Below are positions 1 to 13,800 of a DNA stretch of 64,000 nucleotides, one piece after another. The position numbers and the translations under genes were made by a program. Each line of letters opens with the position of its first letter. Within the stretch, counting starts at the first letter, position 1. Source of the DNA: Allolobophora icterica (lineage: Eukaryota; Annelida; Clitellata; Crassiclitellata; Lumbricidae); contig OY744614.1 in assembly GCA_963556255.1 (NCBI GenBank), positions 35,432,679 through 35,496,678 of the forward strand. The letters run 5' to 3'. Below the pieces are notes generated by a model. The model was given only the letters and a program-made list of their open reading frames with translations. It ran no database searches and had not been told where the DNA came from.

Positions 1-13
1 ATGAATTAAGTAA

Positions 14-483
14 GGGGCCGTCCACATATTACGTACGCAATGAGGGGGGAGGGGGGTCGGATTTTGGCGATTTTGCGTACGGGTGCGAACGGGGGGGGGG
101 GGAGGGGAGGGTGGACAAAAGTGTACGTACGCAAAATAAATGTCTAATTATGACGTCCACATTAGCCTATTTATAACTCTCTATTGTCCTATGGTCAGTC
201 GTTCGATGGCATTTTGTTACATTATATAAAAGCCATGTGCAGTTATTCTGTGCTGTGAACGAGATACCTATAATTTGTCTATATTGGCCCTCACTCATCC
301 TTCAATCTGGCCTAAAGTGCAGACAGTCGCTCCCGAGACACTTTCTGCAGCTGGTTTTGGGGGGGGGGGTGGGCGTCAAGTGTACGTACACAGGGGGGTG
401 TGGAAGAAAGTACGCTTGCGAACAGGGGGGGGAGGGGGTCCAATTTTCCCGGAATTTTGCGTACGTAATATATGGATGGCCCC
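14..483. mobile_element. Short DNA transposon (MITE), PIF/Harbinger-like
   Basis: The ends are inverted repeats. The left end starts GGGGCCGTCCACATATTACG; the right end, read on the minus strand, starts GGGGCCATCCATATATTACG, and both continue into GTACGCAA. Each end is flanked by TAA (11-13 and 484-486), which fits the 3-bp TWA target duplication of PIF/Harbinger elements. The interior has long G runs (about 88-108, 359-370, 424-436) and repeated GTACGTACGC motifs but no transposase. The superfamily call rests only on the 3-bp flank. The following bases (490-555) carry several ATTAATCG repeats of unknown origin. Confidence 0.55.
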
Positions 484-818
484 TAAGAAAATTAATCGAA
501 CAAGCCGAAATTAATCGATTAAAGTCTTTAACAATTAATCGAGTAATTAATCGTTAACATCCGCATCCCTAATTTAAAGCTTTTATTATGCACACATGGT
601 CAGTAGATCTGAACCCAAGGCATGTACGTACGTTTGTAAGAGAGCACGACGGAGTCATGCAAAAGTCGGAGTAAAATAGCGAGTCCTGACTAGTGATTTA
701 AATGATGGTAACAAATTGGCAAGCAGCCTTTACTGGTATATATAATAAATACGAAGAGTGCAGTGATCCAACACTGCAATGTAATCTTATGCCTAAAGTG
801 ATGTGATAAATGTATATA

Positions 819-2216
819 CACCGTGAGGCATAAAAAAGGAAGCCCCTGGAAAATCGTTATAACTCATTCAATAATTGATCAAAACAAATGCAATTTACGC
901 AAAAACATCTATCGTTAAAATCAATAATTTTATTTTTAAAAAGGCCCTATAACAAATTTCCGCTAAATCGTTGACGTAATAATAATGACGTCATTAATTT
1001 TTCCACCATTTACGAAAATGGCGTTCAGTGAGGAAGATTAATACGTTATAAAATTTGTAAGACAAAACAAACATTATGGAGCAAAAAGATTTTTAAAAGA
1101 GTTTCCTCATAAAAGCTGGTCTCGTTGTGGATTGCACAAGATTATTCGCAAGATTGATAGTACTGGAACTTCGCAACGTCTTCCCGGCGGTGGCCGTTCG
1201 CGCACTGCTCGAACTGCTGACAAAATTGAAGAAGTTGAAACACTTGTTTTGAGCCAGGAAGATTTGCCGCAAACACACCGTACTCAAAGACAAATTGCTC
1301 GGGAAGTTGGTATAATTATCTCAACGTTCCGTTAATCGTATTGTGAAGAAAGACTTACGTTTGATATGCATGAAAAAACGTAGGGCACATGAATTGACCA
1401 TGGCCAACAAACAAGCTCGACTTGACCGCAGTCGCCTTTTGTTGCGTCGCTACCCAGCTAGCCTAGTGCATTTCATCTGGTTTACTGACGAAAAATTATT
1501 GTTCACAGTTGCCTCTCCTAGCAATACTCAAAATGATCGTCTGTATGTAGCAGCTGGAACAAGAAAGAGTGATATTGCAGCCGACCGCCTTTTACGCACA
1601 CGTCCGACGTTTAGCAAATCCCTGATGGTGTCAGTCGGTGTTTCTTCTATGGGGCGCACGTCAATGCACTTTGTTGAACCGGGGGTAAAAATCAACGGCC
1701 AATACTACAGAGATGTTTTACTCATGGAAGACCTTCTACCTGAAATTCTAGAATTCTCTGAATTTTACAATTTCCAGCAAGATGGTGCTCCAGCGCACAG
1801 AGCTCGAGAAACGGTTGCACTTCTGACGAATGAAACTCCTGACTTCATAATTCCTACACCATGGTCCATGGCCCCCTAACAGTCCAGATCTGAATCCCGA
1901 AGATTATAAAATATGGGGATGCATGCAGGAAATGGTGTACAAAACAAAGGTCCGTGATGTTGAAGATCTTCGTAAGCGAATCATGCAAGCTTGGAACGAT
2001 CTTGACCAACGAATTATTGACTCGGCGGTGCGTGAATGGCGCAAGCGACTTCGCGCATGCGTAGAAGCTGAAGGCGGACAGTTTGAGTACAAACTATAAA
2101 TATTTTTACATTGCCTGCTATTTAGCTATAAATTTCATGAATTTCATTGACATTGTTTGAATATTGCTAAAATAATAACGATTTTTCCAGGGCTTCCTTT
2201 TTTATGCCTCACGGTG
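819..2216 (+). mobile_element. Tc1/mariner-type DNA transposon, complete but dead
   Basis: Terminal inverted repeats of roughly 40 bp begin CACCGTGAGGCATAAAAAAG at both ends and continue through GAAGCCC and AATCGTTAT, with one small indel between them. TA dinucleotides flank both sides (817-818 and 2217-2218), as expected for the TA target of mariner elements. The 1398-bp length matches a full-size mariner. It carries one transposase gene on the plus strand, now broken. The flanking sequence is AT-rich (TATA tracts), a typical target. Confidence 0.9.
1018..2099 (+). pseudogene. Mariner-family transposase pseudogene (DD34D type)
   Basis: Once encoded the cut-and-paste transposase of the surrounding element. 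The sequence from the ATG at 1018 reads into an N-terminal helix-turn-helix region, a second helix-turn-helix around 1255-1350 (DLPQTHRTQRQIAREVG, then SVNRIVKK), and a DDE/D catalytic domain. The catalytic aspartates are visible as WFTDEK (Asp codon 1487), QQDGAPAH (1781) and NSPDLNPEDY (1887). The gap between the second and third is 34 codons plus one base, the mariner DD34D spacing with a 1-bp frameshift inside. Other damage is a TAA stop at codon 8 (1039) and a frame change near 1317. The C-terminus ends at TAA 2097-2099. It is not functional; the family call is firm, the subfamily is not determined. Confidence 0.88.
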
Positions 2217-3366
2217 TATATAAATATATATACAAACACACACATATATATATATTGAATACCGGTATATATATATACATACATACACATATGGCCTTTT
2301 TGTAACAATAGTAATCGCAAATTTATTTGGCGTCACCTAAAAAAAAACTCCTCAGAGATGCTCCCAACCTTAGTAGCAAAACAAAACCATAATCGAACAG
2401 AACGGTTCTTGACAAGAAGCAGAGAAAGACCAAGGAGATCAGACACAACCTATCCCAGATGGCCCGGCCGGCAGCAGCTTCTGTGCTGGACCTTGGAAGT
2501 TTGCGCCGATGGGAAACTTAAGTTACTTCCACAGCAAAGCAAAGGGATCTGCAACCAGATAATACACGAGATAGAGGAATAGGCGTAACTCTCCATTGTG
2601 ACGGTGGTGTCTTGGTCACTACCACTCTTAAAAATTGTGTTGACAGTCGCCCACTTTCTGGCCTGGAGCCGAAATATTTTTTGTGACACGACAGCACTAT
2701 TTTGGTTTGACGAAAGTTCAAGCAATGACCATTACATGGCATAGTTAGTTATCGCAATGCTGCTAGATGCCTGCACGTTAGCTTACTTACTTATTGTTTT
2801 ATGTTGCATAAATTGGTGATGTCATCCATTACTTGTAGTTGACAGTATCATATGAGGTTTGTATAAAATGTCAGGCATGGAAGGGAAGAAAAAGGGAAGG
2901 GGTAAAGGCTCTTGAATGGAGGTACATAACTCTTGCAGATAAAATCGAGCATGGTGCAAGAGAATTATGCACAATCACCAAGATCTTAACTTAATGTGCT
3001 TCTGCAGTTTTCTCATACAAAACCGGAAATATACCCCAAACTGGTGTATCACATCAAACCGACAATTTTCTGTCTATTAAGCGTCGAGTCATGAAATCTG
3101 TACAAAAAGTTGCTTTTGTTCAATCCAACCAAAAGACAAACAAATTCCGTAAAAAATTAACAGCATTAATACCATATAAAAGCAAACAGAATATCCACAA
3201 TTAACTAACCAAATATATCAACAACTGATAATAAACCCTTCTAGCACAAGTTCAAACAGCATTCACATCTGTCAAATCTGTTACAAAATGTCGCTATCTG
3301 TCCCCACAGACAGTGGCTGATTTGTTTGGTCATGGGTACATAGACGTTCAGTTTTCAGTTCTGCCA
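2217..3366. other. No gene recognised; TA/CA simple repeats and TM9SF2 3' flank
   Basis: Positions 2217-2300 are degenerate TATA/CATA simple sequence. From there to the TM9SF2 stop at 3367 no protein family is recognisable. The part next to 3367 should contain the TM9SF2 3' untranslated region on the minus strand. I did not find an AATAAA hexamer on that strand close to the stop, so the mRNA end is not placed. Confidence 0.4.
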
Positions 3367-6300
3367 TCAGTCTACCTTGACGCTGCTGTAGATCTTCGTC
3401 ACAAACCAGAAGGAAGCAAAGAATCCGATTGTACCTGAAAGCAAATTCAAACATCACAAACTTTATCAGTTCTTTTACTAGTCTGCACTGGCGTAAACTT
3501 GTCAATACTATTAGGGGGCATTTGGTTATTCATTCTACACTTGTTGCACTGGGTGTACAGTCCATCTCAATTATTGGGGGGCGCGTGCCCCGACTGCCCC
3601 CAGAGTCTACGCTTATGCTAGTCTGGTTTCCCAATAACATAATAGAATTGAACTAGGCATTCATGATTGTGCCCGAGAAAACCCTCGCATAGTTGCAAAA
3701 ATTAAAACTGAATTGGGCTGGAATTGCTGACGAAATAGGTGAAAAATTCCACATTTCTCTATCACAACTAGTAAAGAAGTTGCAATTGTTAAAGATGCAG
3801 GCCTGTTCAGGGCTACTTTAGAAAAACTGTGAGTAAAGCTAATCATAACCGACTATGACCCCAATCTTTATGGGTACCATAAATTGGAACGTGTTTATGT
3901 GCCTCTGAGGCTGCCATCAGTGAAAACCTCCATAAAAATGGGTTCAGACGATTATTGACATGACTTGGTCGTTTACATAATAATAAATGCCCAGAACCTC
4001 AAATTAGGACAAAAAAGGGACACGTTAAAAAGTTTCTCTTTCTGGGCATCATAATAAATATAAAATAAAATTATTTAGACAGTAAAACTCTAAACACAAA
4101 CTTATACTTTGATCACTAACACAGCAAGGAACATGAAAATGCAAGGAATTCACTTTGACAGATTTTATGCCTGCTAGCCTTCTTAGTCCATTTCTTGCAA
4201 TTAACTTTTTAACTTTTCTAACTTTATGAGGGTATTCTCAGGCATGGTCAAATTTAAGTACCAGTAGTATCTTTACGAGGAATCTAAAATGAATGATGTG
4301 GAAAAAGTAGATATAATAAGCAGCTATAGACAAATAAAGCTTAAATTTCTATACATATGATTTTCCAATTTATTTGACAAATTATAACTGATGATTTGAA
4401 ACATGAAATTGCACAACGTAATTAGGAACTAAGAATACATAAAAATACAATATCTAGGAATAAACGAACTATGTTTTGTAATAACTGATGCACAAGGCAT
4501 CAAGAAGAAGTTTTTAGACATGGTCCATAGACTCCTGCCACAATGACCTCTGATGAGTCTTAAAAGCTCTGGGCCTGCATGCTCTTTGGTACAAGGTAAG
4601 CATTGAAACAATCATGTCACACTGTATAACCTAATTCTATTCTGGCTAACTGTTCAACCAATCATTATAACCTAATTCTATTCTGTTTAAATGTTCAACC
4701 AATCATGTCACACTCTGTATAAACTAATTATATCCAGCTAAACACTAAATTGTAGCCAGTAAAACTTCAACCAATCTCAAATTCTGTATGACCTAATTCT
4801 ATCTGAGGTAAACTTCAACCAATCAAGGCAAAATCTGTATGACCTAATTCTATCCCAGTAAAAATTCAACCAATCAAGGCAAATTCTGCATGACCTAAAT
4901 CTATCCCAGTTAAAATTCAACCAATCAAGTCAAATTCTGGATGACCTAATTCTATCCCAGTTAAAATTCAAACAATCAAATTAAATTCTGTATTAACCTA
5001 ATTCTATCCCAGTTAAAATTCAATCAGTCAAGTCAAATTCTGTATGACCTAATTTTATCTCAGTAAAAATTCCACAAATCAAGTCAAACTCTGTATGATC
5101 TGACTCTATCCAGTCAACACCAAACACTACCCACAAAAGTGGAGAGATCCTTACCAGTGAGCAACAGGAACAAAAAGGTCATTATCAGTGTGTATCCACA
5201 GTAGAGGAAAGTGCTGACGAAATCCTCAATTTCTAGCTTTGTAACATAGAAGTGAATGCTATAGAGGAAGAAATAGATGGCCGTAAAGCCGCTTGTCAGG
5301 AACGATCTCCACCACCAATGATAGTCCTGCAACGGAAAGAAGAATCATGCAAAACATACATACTTCTTCACTAATAAGAATATTCGTAAATTCCAAATTT
5401 CTACAGCACTACTCAAAAGCTAAGCATAGGGCACGAAAGCTGCGTTGTGTCAGAGATGTCCAGTGAAGAGCCGAGTCTGATTACCATGAGAAACTAGAGA
5501 GAGAAGGTAGAGGAGCCTCCAATCATTCCCTATGCAGATGTAGGTTTTCATGATGATGTGAGCAGGTTTTAGAAGCTTACTAGAGAATTTTTCTCGATTC
5601 AGTTGTTTGGGGTTAGTTATTAAGCTGGAGTACCTCTTCAAACTAGACTTCAAATTTGCTGAACCCAAGTCTGTATTTAATTATTCACATCGACACAGTC
5701 ATACAGTTCATGCACTAACAACTACAGTGGAAAACCAGTAACTTCAATCCCCAAATTCAAGCAATGTTCAGCACAGTTAGAATTTAGCCTCTGATGATGT
5801 TGGGTTTTATTCGGTAGAGCACATCAGGCATGTAGGGTGGGCTCTGTGTAGCAAAGCTGGGGAAGCTGTGAGCTGAAAGGTACAATATCACTGAGCGGTA
5901 TAATTTGACACCAGCATCAGATTTGTAAGTAAATAGCAAATCTTATGATGCACTGTCCCTTATCTTAGACCTTAGGGTCTGTCCCTTGCCAGTTAAGCAA
6001 GGAAAATGAATGCATGCCCAATGCCTTAATAGCAATTAGCACGAATTTACTCATAATAGCATTCAGAAAGGCACTTTCGAGAAGGTCGATGTTTAACGAG
6101 ACAATTTCTAACAAGCTTTCTCAGTGACTTCTGTATTTAATACCAATCAACCAATCATTTGTAAACAGCAGCCCATCTTTATCGTACTAAGAGCCATCAA
6201 CAACCATCACAAACTTGTTTCCTTGGAATCTGACATGAATTAAATTATCAAAAGCAAAGTAAGAAAAACCATCTGGCATTGAACCTGGTTGCCTGACCAA

Positions 6301-9300
6301 ATCAACATTCCGTGAAATCACTGGAGCATGGTAGCTAATTGGTAAGAGTGCTCGACTTGTAATGCAAAGGTTACGGATTTAAGTCTCCCCGAGGTGGTTA
6401 CAGTGTAGGGACCCTGGGCAAGTCCTTCAAGCACAATTGCTCAGCAACACTGATGGTAGTGTACGCATTTATGAACTTTTAATATCAAATAAGTCATATT
6501 TGTACCGTCTCACCTCAGCACACAGATGGAAATAGCAGAGAAGGACGGTTGTCTCCGAACATGTGATAACGAGAATTATGAAGACAAGGAACAGAAATCC
6601 AAACATGTAGTACATCTGATGAGACCTGAGGAGAGTAACAATACGAAGCAACAATAAGAATACATAGAGCATCACACTGAGGTCTAACTTCAAACAAACT
6701 CACATCATAGTCACAATCATTTTAAACAGCCTTACCATTAAAACATGTCACCACAATAAACTGAATTTTAACTGCTGTCTGAGTAATTCTTCTCGAAAAC
6801 GAAGCCAGACGTGCTCAACCTAAACTGTACTTTTCTATAAAAAAAATCGTGTTTAAATTAAAATAACATAAACAAATGAGACATGAATTTTAACAGTTGT
6901 TTAAGTAATTCTTCTGGAAGGTAAATTCAGGTATGTGAATCTGGAAAATGAGATCTGTATTTAAATACAAGGAAAGATTGTCAGCAATACAATACAAGAA
7001 AATTCATAATGCCCTTCTTATGAAGTTCAGAACTGCACATTGAAGCCAGGTAACTATTAAGATCCATAAGTACACAGGAAGAGTTAAGTTTTCAGTTTAG
7101 AACGAAAGACAGTCTCTCGCTAGGAGAGTTGTGAACATGAGGATGTAGAGAGTTCGATATGAAGCGGCCAGCAACAGTGAAGAGGTTAACATAGTTTCGA
7201 GCAGAAAGTAAACAAACTACACGTATGTTCTAAGTTGACAGAGGGGCATCAGGCGGTGATGAAGGGCTGGCTAAACTGACAAACAAAGATGAGACACACG
7301 CAGGGAAGAAAACGTAATCATAATCTGACCAGATGCTGTTGAGAATGAAGAAGAGCTGAATAAAGATGCAACCAAACGGCAGAATTCCACCCATGACGAC
7401 TCCAGGAAGAGGCTTCGTGTAGAACGACTGCTCCGGAATCAGACGAGGAATCTGGTTCGTCCTCACAGGATGCTCAATTGCCTGTGACACAGCACACAAC
7501 AACTCAACACATGTAGAAAAGAAGTACAAGGTCTTGTGTAATATCATCTTCTTTCTGAGGCATTCATCTGCCTCTTCTTCTGCCAAAGGAAACTACATTC
7601 AGCTTTTATATCTGTGATGTCATTTCAGTCAGTCCCTGATTCCCATCTTATTTGCTGGTCCTCCACAACCTGTCCTCCATAGCCTGTCCTCAACTGGTTT
7701 TGTCCAATTACCAGTATGCATCTGGAATGCGGTTAGAACTATAGATTGAAGCCCTGCACATTTTACAGAAGTTACAAGAATAGGCTACATCAGTCCCAAA
7801 TTTTTGTTTCACTAAGCTGCGTTGACAGCACTGCCAAGTAGATATCTCAAAGGTGCATTGCATAAATGCGCTGATTGAAAATGTGAATGACAGAATTAAT
7901 AAAAGCACCACAACTCTGTATACCTGCCCAGAGTTTTTGACAAGCACCACAACTCTGTATACCTGCCCAGAGTTTTTGACAAATCATCATCATCTCAGAT
8001 CCTATTTTATCATCCTACAAATCTATTAGGGACTCACAGAATGCTCTTACTTTGATGTGGCCTGGTAGACAAACCTTTGCACTGTTGTGCCTGCGACAGA
8101 CCACTGCTGACAATACTTCTATGTAATAACTCAAGTACGTTCTTTGAGCACGTCAGTCCATTTTTTCACATAAATCTATGTTGGTCGCATTCTAGTTTAA
8201 AAACCACGGGAGAATGAAAAGTAACCAAAACAGAGAATCTTGTTTGATATAGATGTGACACTGCACTGCCTGTATGTTGCTTGAAATGATGTAGACTGAG
8301 TGACAACTTTGTTTACTTACACGTTTCTTGAATCCAAAGTAGGCTCCAACAAACGACAATGGCACAGAAATTCCAAACCAGAGAGCCAGCAGGGCAACAA
8401 GAGTTGAGAAGGGAATGGCTGCACTACTTCCCATCGTCCAGAGGATTAGATTCAGAACGAAAAACACACCAAAGACAATTCTGCAAAAAACAAACCAGTA
8501 AACACAGTTTTTACCCATTTAAAATGGCCAAAAAAGCTATGGCGTGCATGCATGTATATTCAAACATGAACAGCTTCATTTGCCTCTGCTTGGCAACTGA
8601 TCTTATGCTGCCTATGTTTAAATTAAACAGAAAGCTACATGTACAATATCTGTCAGAGGCTTGTAAAAGGTGCAGTTATGGTGAGTTAATACCAGTGTAT
8701 GTACATAAACATATATGAATGTACATACGTGTGTAGTGTACAGCCCATTTGAAGACATAGGTGAAACCAAGATGAAATTAAGTTGACGTGTGCAGGAGTG
8801 TCACTTATCTGGTAATTTTATCATGTCACCTTGCATAGTTGATTAATCACAGAGACACTATAGACTCGGTTCAATTGTCTGCAAATAATAAATAACTGTT
8901 AGCAGAACCCAAAGAATTTGTTTTTTACCCAGGACAAAGGAAGGCTGTCAGTAGAACATTGCTCTTCCACTTCTCACCTCCAAACACTAAAACAAAATAC
9001 CAATCAACATTACAATCACAAAACAGCTGAAACAGATCCATAAAAAAACTGCAGACGAAGCTATTCAAACTTTGAGAAAAAACATGATCACGACCATAAC
9101 TCACAAGTTTAAAGCAATATGACTGAAAGAAATATGATGTAAAGAAGTATAATTTAAAAGAAATATGATGCAAAGAAGTATGGTTAAAGCAGCGACAGAC
9201 TAGAGCATACTTTTGTAGATCCTGGCCGAGACATATCCAGCCGGAGTTCCAAGGCAGACATAGAGAACGAGAACGCATGTCATCAGCGCCCCACGATTGG

Positions 9301-10773
9301 CAGGCGACAGAAATCCAAGGCAGGCAAACACTAAAACCAAAAAGAAAACACGGTTCTGTATGTAAATAAAACCCATCTCTCAGCAGCCTCTACATTATAT
9401 GTGTGATGTGCTCCATTGGCTGCCTATTTCCCAGCGCACTGAATTTAAGATTTCCATTTGCGTCTGGCAGTGCCAGTTAGGGAATGCTCCTGGCTACTTG
9501 TGGGAGCTCAGCTGCCCCACCTCAGATTTTGCTGGCTGCGTAAAGCTTTGTTATGCATCTCGAGGTGAGCTTCTTGTTCCCTTTACATGCACTTTGAAGA
9601 TGCATTGTCATGCTGTTTCAGTGGTTGGGTCGAGCACATGGAATTTTACCTTCCTTCAGATCTGCGTGTTCTTTTAACTAGGGACTCTGCATACACCTTT
9701 TTCAAGCACTTGAAACCCTTATCCCTCGAGTTGTACTGGGGATGGATCTGAGAAAGTATCTTGGAGGGATGGAGGGACACTATATATGTTCTATGATTGA
9801 ATCTTATGCTTCCCGTGTTGAATGCTGATTTTAACATGAACACAACAAACTCTGGAAGAACACGCTGTTGCACAATGACACAAAATGTAATTTCATTTTA
9901 GAATGTTACCTCGCTATAATTACAGTTTGTTGTGATGCATTATTTTATGCGGCTCCAAATTAGCATTATTCATACACCTCAGAAGCATATGGGTAGCAAT
10001 GTTCGTATTAACGTTCATAGAATCATAACATTTACTACAAATTGTATCAGAATTATAACATTTACTACATTTACTACAAATTATATCAAAGGAAAGCTGG
10101 ATCTTCTTAAACAAGTTGCGTCTGTGACAGCCTGTATTTATCAAATAAACGAATATTGAATTGAATTGGGCCCACAACCATTTGAAATCATCTGAAACCC
10201 CTAACAGAAACATGCAGCAAATTCAACAAGTAACAGACAGACAATCCTTTTACATAAAGAGAACATACCCAAGGTTATCAGTGTCATAAAAAATATCTGA
10301 ACACCACTCCCCAAGAACACTGACAACAGCATTCCCATGCGTGGTGCTCGAAAGACATCACCATGCACCAGCTTCCATCCAAACTCTTCCTGCGCCTCTT
10401 CCTACAATCACCCATCATAAGAGCATCATCAGGTAACCCATATTGTTTCTTAGTTTAAAAATTTAAAATCACCAAATTGCAATGACAGGGTTCTTAATTT
10501 AGCAATCAACTCTGGAAAAAACGTTGCTGCACTAAATAATACAAATAAATAACAATGACCAGCCAAAACGTCAAGTGACAAATGGTGTGTATATATATCA
10601 ATCAATCAATCTTTTATTTGGTATCCAAACTGAACAGAAAAACAAATCAAACAAAAAGCAGGCAAATCAATTTCTGTAGTTTGGGTACACAGGTGACACA
10701 AAAAGGGCCGTGGACCCCGCTTAAACAGTGTCACCTGGGTAGAATTACAAAACGTATAAACGCCAATCTTTTT

Positions 10774-10845
<72 letters not shown>

Positions 10846-13800
10846 CATACATGTAGTTACACGTGGTGTAGGATAAGACCAAGTATGCTAAGTTGTCCAT
10901 TACATGCCATTATATACATTTGGAGGGTATATGTCATCCTTATAAAAAGGTGCTGTGTTCAATTTGTAGGGGGATAAACCTTGTGACAGAGCATGTAAAC
11001 CAGACTGCATGTAACAAGAGACAGTGCTGAAAAGTAAATATGTAACACTAAACTGCAGTTCTTGTATGGTTCATTAACCAATACGGCATGTCAAGTTAAT
11101 TGCTTTGGGGCATAACACCACTTCGTCTTAACACCTTAACGACGAGCTTCATTGGTTTCCCAGTCACTTTTAGTACACTCTTGTCATTAAAGAGTTAAGC
11201 AAAATGGCACAAAAATCAGGATCACATATATATAAACAAGCCCACATTGTACATACTTATATAATAATATGTATACATACATACAATCATACATGCATTA
11301 GTTCAGACAATAAACCAGTGAAATGGAAGACTGATAAAGTTTTATCTAGAAACCCCTTCTGTAAATGATGCCAGCATAGAAAACTAAAGTTGGTCTTACT
11401 GAGTCGTCGAGCTGATTGTATCGCGCGATGTCCCTGTGCAGTGTTCTCAGCATGATCATGGCAACCATTCCAGACAAAAACAGAACGATCACTGCTGCAT
11501 TCAGGATGCTACAGAAGAAAATCATCAACGTCTGTTAAGTACTTTGTAGGTCTAAGAACGTCTAGGGCTAATCATGCATCTGTATTCTGTATGTTGCCAT
11601 GTCTGCAGAACTTCTCAACCCGATACAAAATTTCCTACCAAACAGATGCTGTGTATGCCATTTATTTTATCATAATATATTGTAAAATAAAGCATAATTA
11701 AATTTGACTTTGTTAATTTCTTCCCAAGAGGTCATACATATGCACATAAGGTGATGCTGAACTATGAAAGTACAACAGGCTGATTAGTACAACAATTACA
11801 ATTTTGATGTGTAACATTCCACACCTGAACCACTGAATGTCAGAATGTGGAAGTGAATCAAGGATGTAATCCCATCGAGATGACCACTTCACCACCTCAT
11901 TTCTCTAAAACAAGTTTAAAAGTTGCACAATGTAGACAAAACTCACTAAAACACATCTATTGGTAAAGGAAAATCCACTTAGCGCACACCTAGGCAGCAA
12001 CAACAGCACCATATTAACCTAATAACCTAAACTATGTCTAAGAAGAAAAGAGCCGCCAGTTAACACTTTAATGATGAAAGTGTACTAAAAGTGACTGGGA
12101 AACAACGCAGCCACTTGTGAAAGTGTTAACTTAACAAGGAGAGGCAGTCATGGGTATGAAGTTCAAGCAGCTTACTTCTTTTTAGTTACAGCAATTTAAT
12201 CTTAAAACTTCATCCAAACTTCTGTGTCTAAAACTTAAACCTAAACATCTGTAGTTAAGGACGTGAAGCTAAATGCTTAAACAATACAACATAATACAAT
12301 TGTATTTGACATTGCCCTCCTTTGAAAGTTCAAAAGTGTACACACAACTATACGGCATCGATGACGCAGAGCAATTGTGAATGAAGGACTTGCTCTAAGT
12401 CCCCACACAGTAACTGCTGTGGGCAAGGCTCGAACTCATACTCTCTGCATTACAGGCAGAGCAGATTGGCCACTGTGCCACACCTATTTGCTTAACACAG
12501 GTATAAACAGCTGGAGCCTAAGATGATCAGCTATTTTCCAAGTATTGCTAGTATTTCATTGACTGCCAATATCACTCACTACTGGTCACAGGATCTCTAA
12601 GTGATGAATGGGAAATGTAGTGTTGAGTGATCTGTACTAACACTGAGTAGCCTAAACCCACAAGCCTAACACTAAGTTGCCTAAACCCACAAACCTAACA
12701 CTAAGTAGCCTAAACCCACAAACCTAACACTAAGTAGCCTAAACCCACAATCCTAATACTAAGTAGCCTAAACCCACAAACATAACACTAAGTACCTTAA
12801 ACCCATAAACCAAACACTAAGTAGCCTAAACCCATAAACCTAACACTAAGAAGCCTCTACCCACAAACATAACATTAAGTAGCCTAAACCCACACACCTA
12901 ACACTAAGTATCCTAAACCCACAAACCTAAAGCCAAAAAGCCTAAATTTACACAAATAAAACCCCACCAACAAACCAGACCATACTATCTGCAATGCAAT
13001 GCCAATATCGCTTCAACGCAATGAAAAATAAGATCACGCATAACTCGGACATTTTAAGGAGTCTCAGTATGAAAAAAAACTGAAGCCAATCAGTTAATCT
13101 GTAAGGAGAATTCTATAAACTTTGGTTCTTTTGTTAGGTCACAAAACACAATTGCTCTTACCTGGAAGTAGATACTAAATGAGTATTGTATATCGAGATC
13201 TGTATCTTCCTTTGGAATGATCATCGGCTGGCCGCTCAACAATACTCCCGTAATGGGACTTGTATCAGCAGGATTGTCTACATTCTTAAACGCCGCACTA
13301 AAGAACGAAAAGAAATCAATATGTGAGAAACTACATACTTAGCGTTAGGATTAGGGGCAGACACATCGCATTTCCAACATACCACTAACACCCAATGTGA
13401 ACAACAGAGCATGTAACATAAGAAAACTAACACCAACTGAAATGACCGAGCGAATTTTAAACCTGCACTTAAAACAAACAAACCTACATTCCTACAACTG
13501 TCTTCCATCATAAAGTAAAATCATGTCATAGCTTTATCGCTGTGGTTCACATGCAAAATCAACATAAACTGTTGGCACAGACAATATCTCAAAGGACATA
13601 CTCAGTAATCATTCACAATACCATATATAACACAGCAGACTTAGTCAGCAATCATTTCTAAACAATACAATACAGATATGCTACATCAACTGATATTAGT
13701 TAGTTATATAGTTCTAAGGTCCAATGAGCATTGTGTTGCTTTTCATGCATATAGCTCTTTACCGTTTTCTACAATAATTTACAGAACCCTAACCCAGAAC

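Noticed and set aside
4620..5107. Regularly spaced repeats resembling a CRISPR array
   Set aside because: Units are contiguous with no unique spacers, and the genome is eukaryotic; this is a minisatellite.
8359..8718. 119-codon plus-strand ORF
   Set aside because: It is antisense to TM9SF2 exon 13 and then runs into intron; no family resemblance.
10582..10977. 131-codon plus-strand ORF
   Set aside because: Mostly translation of the (AT)n microsatellite inside a TM9SF2 intron.
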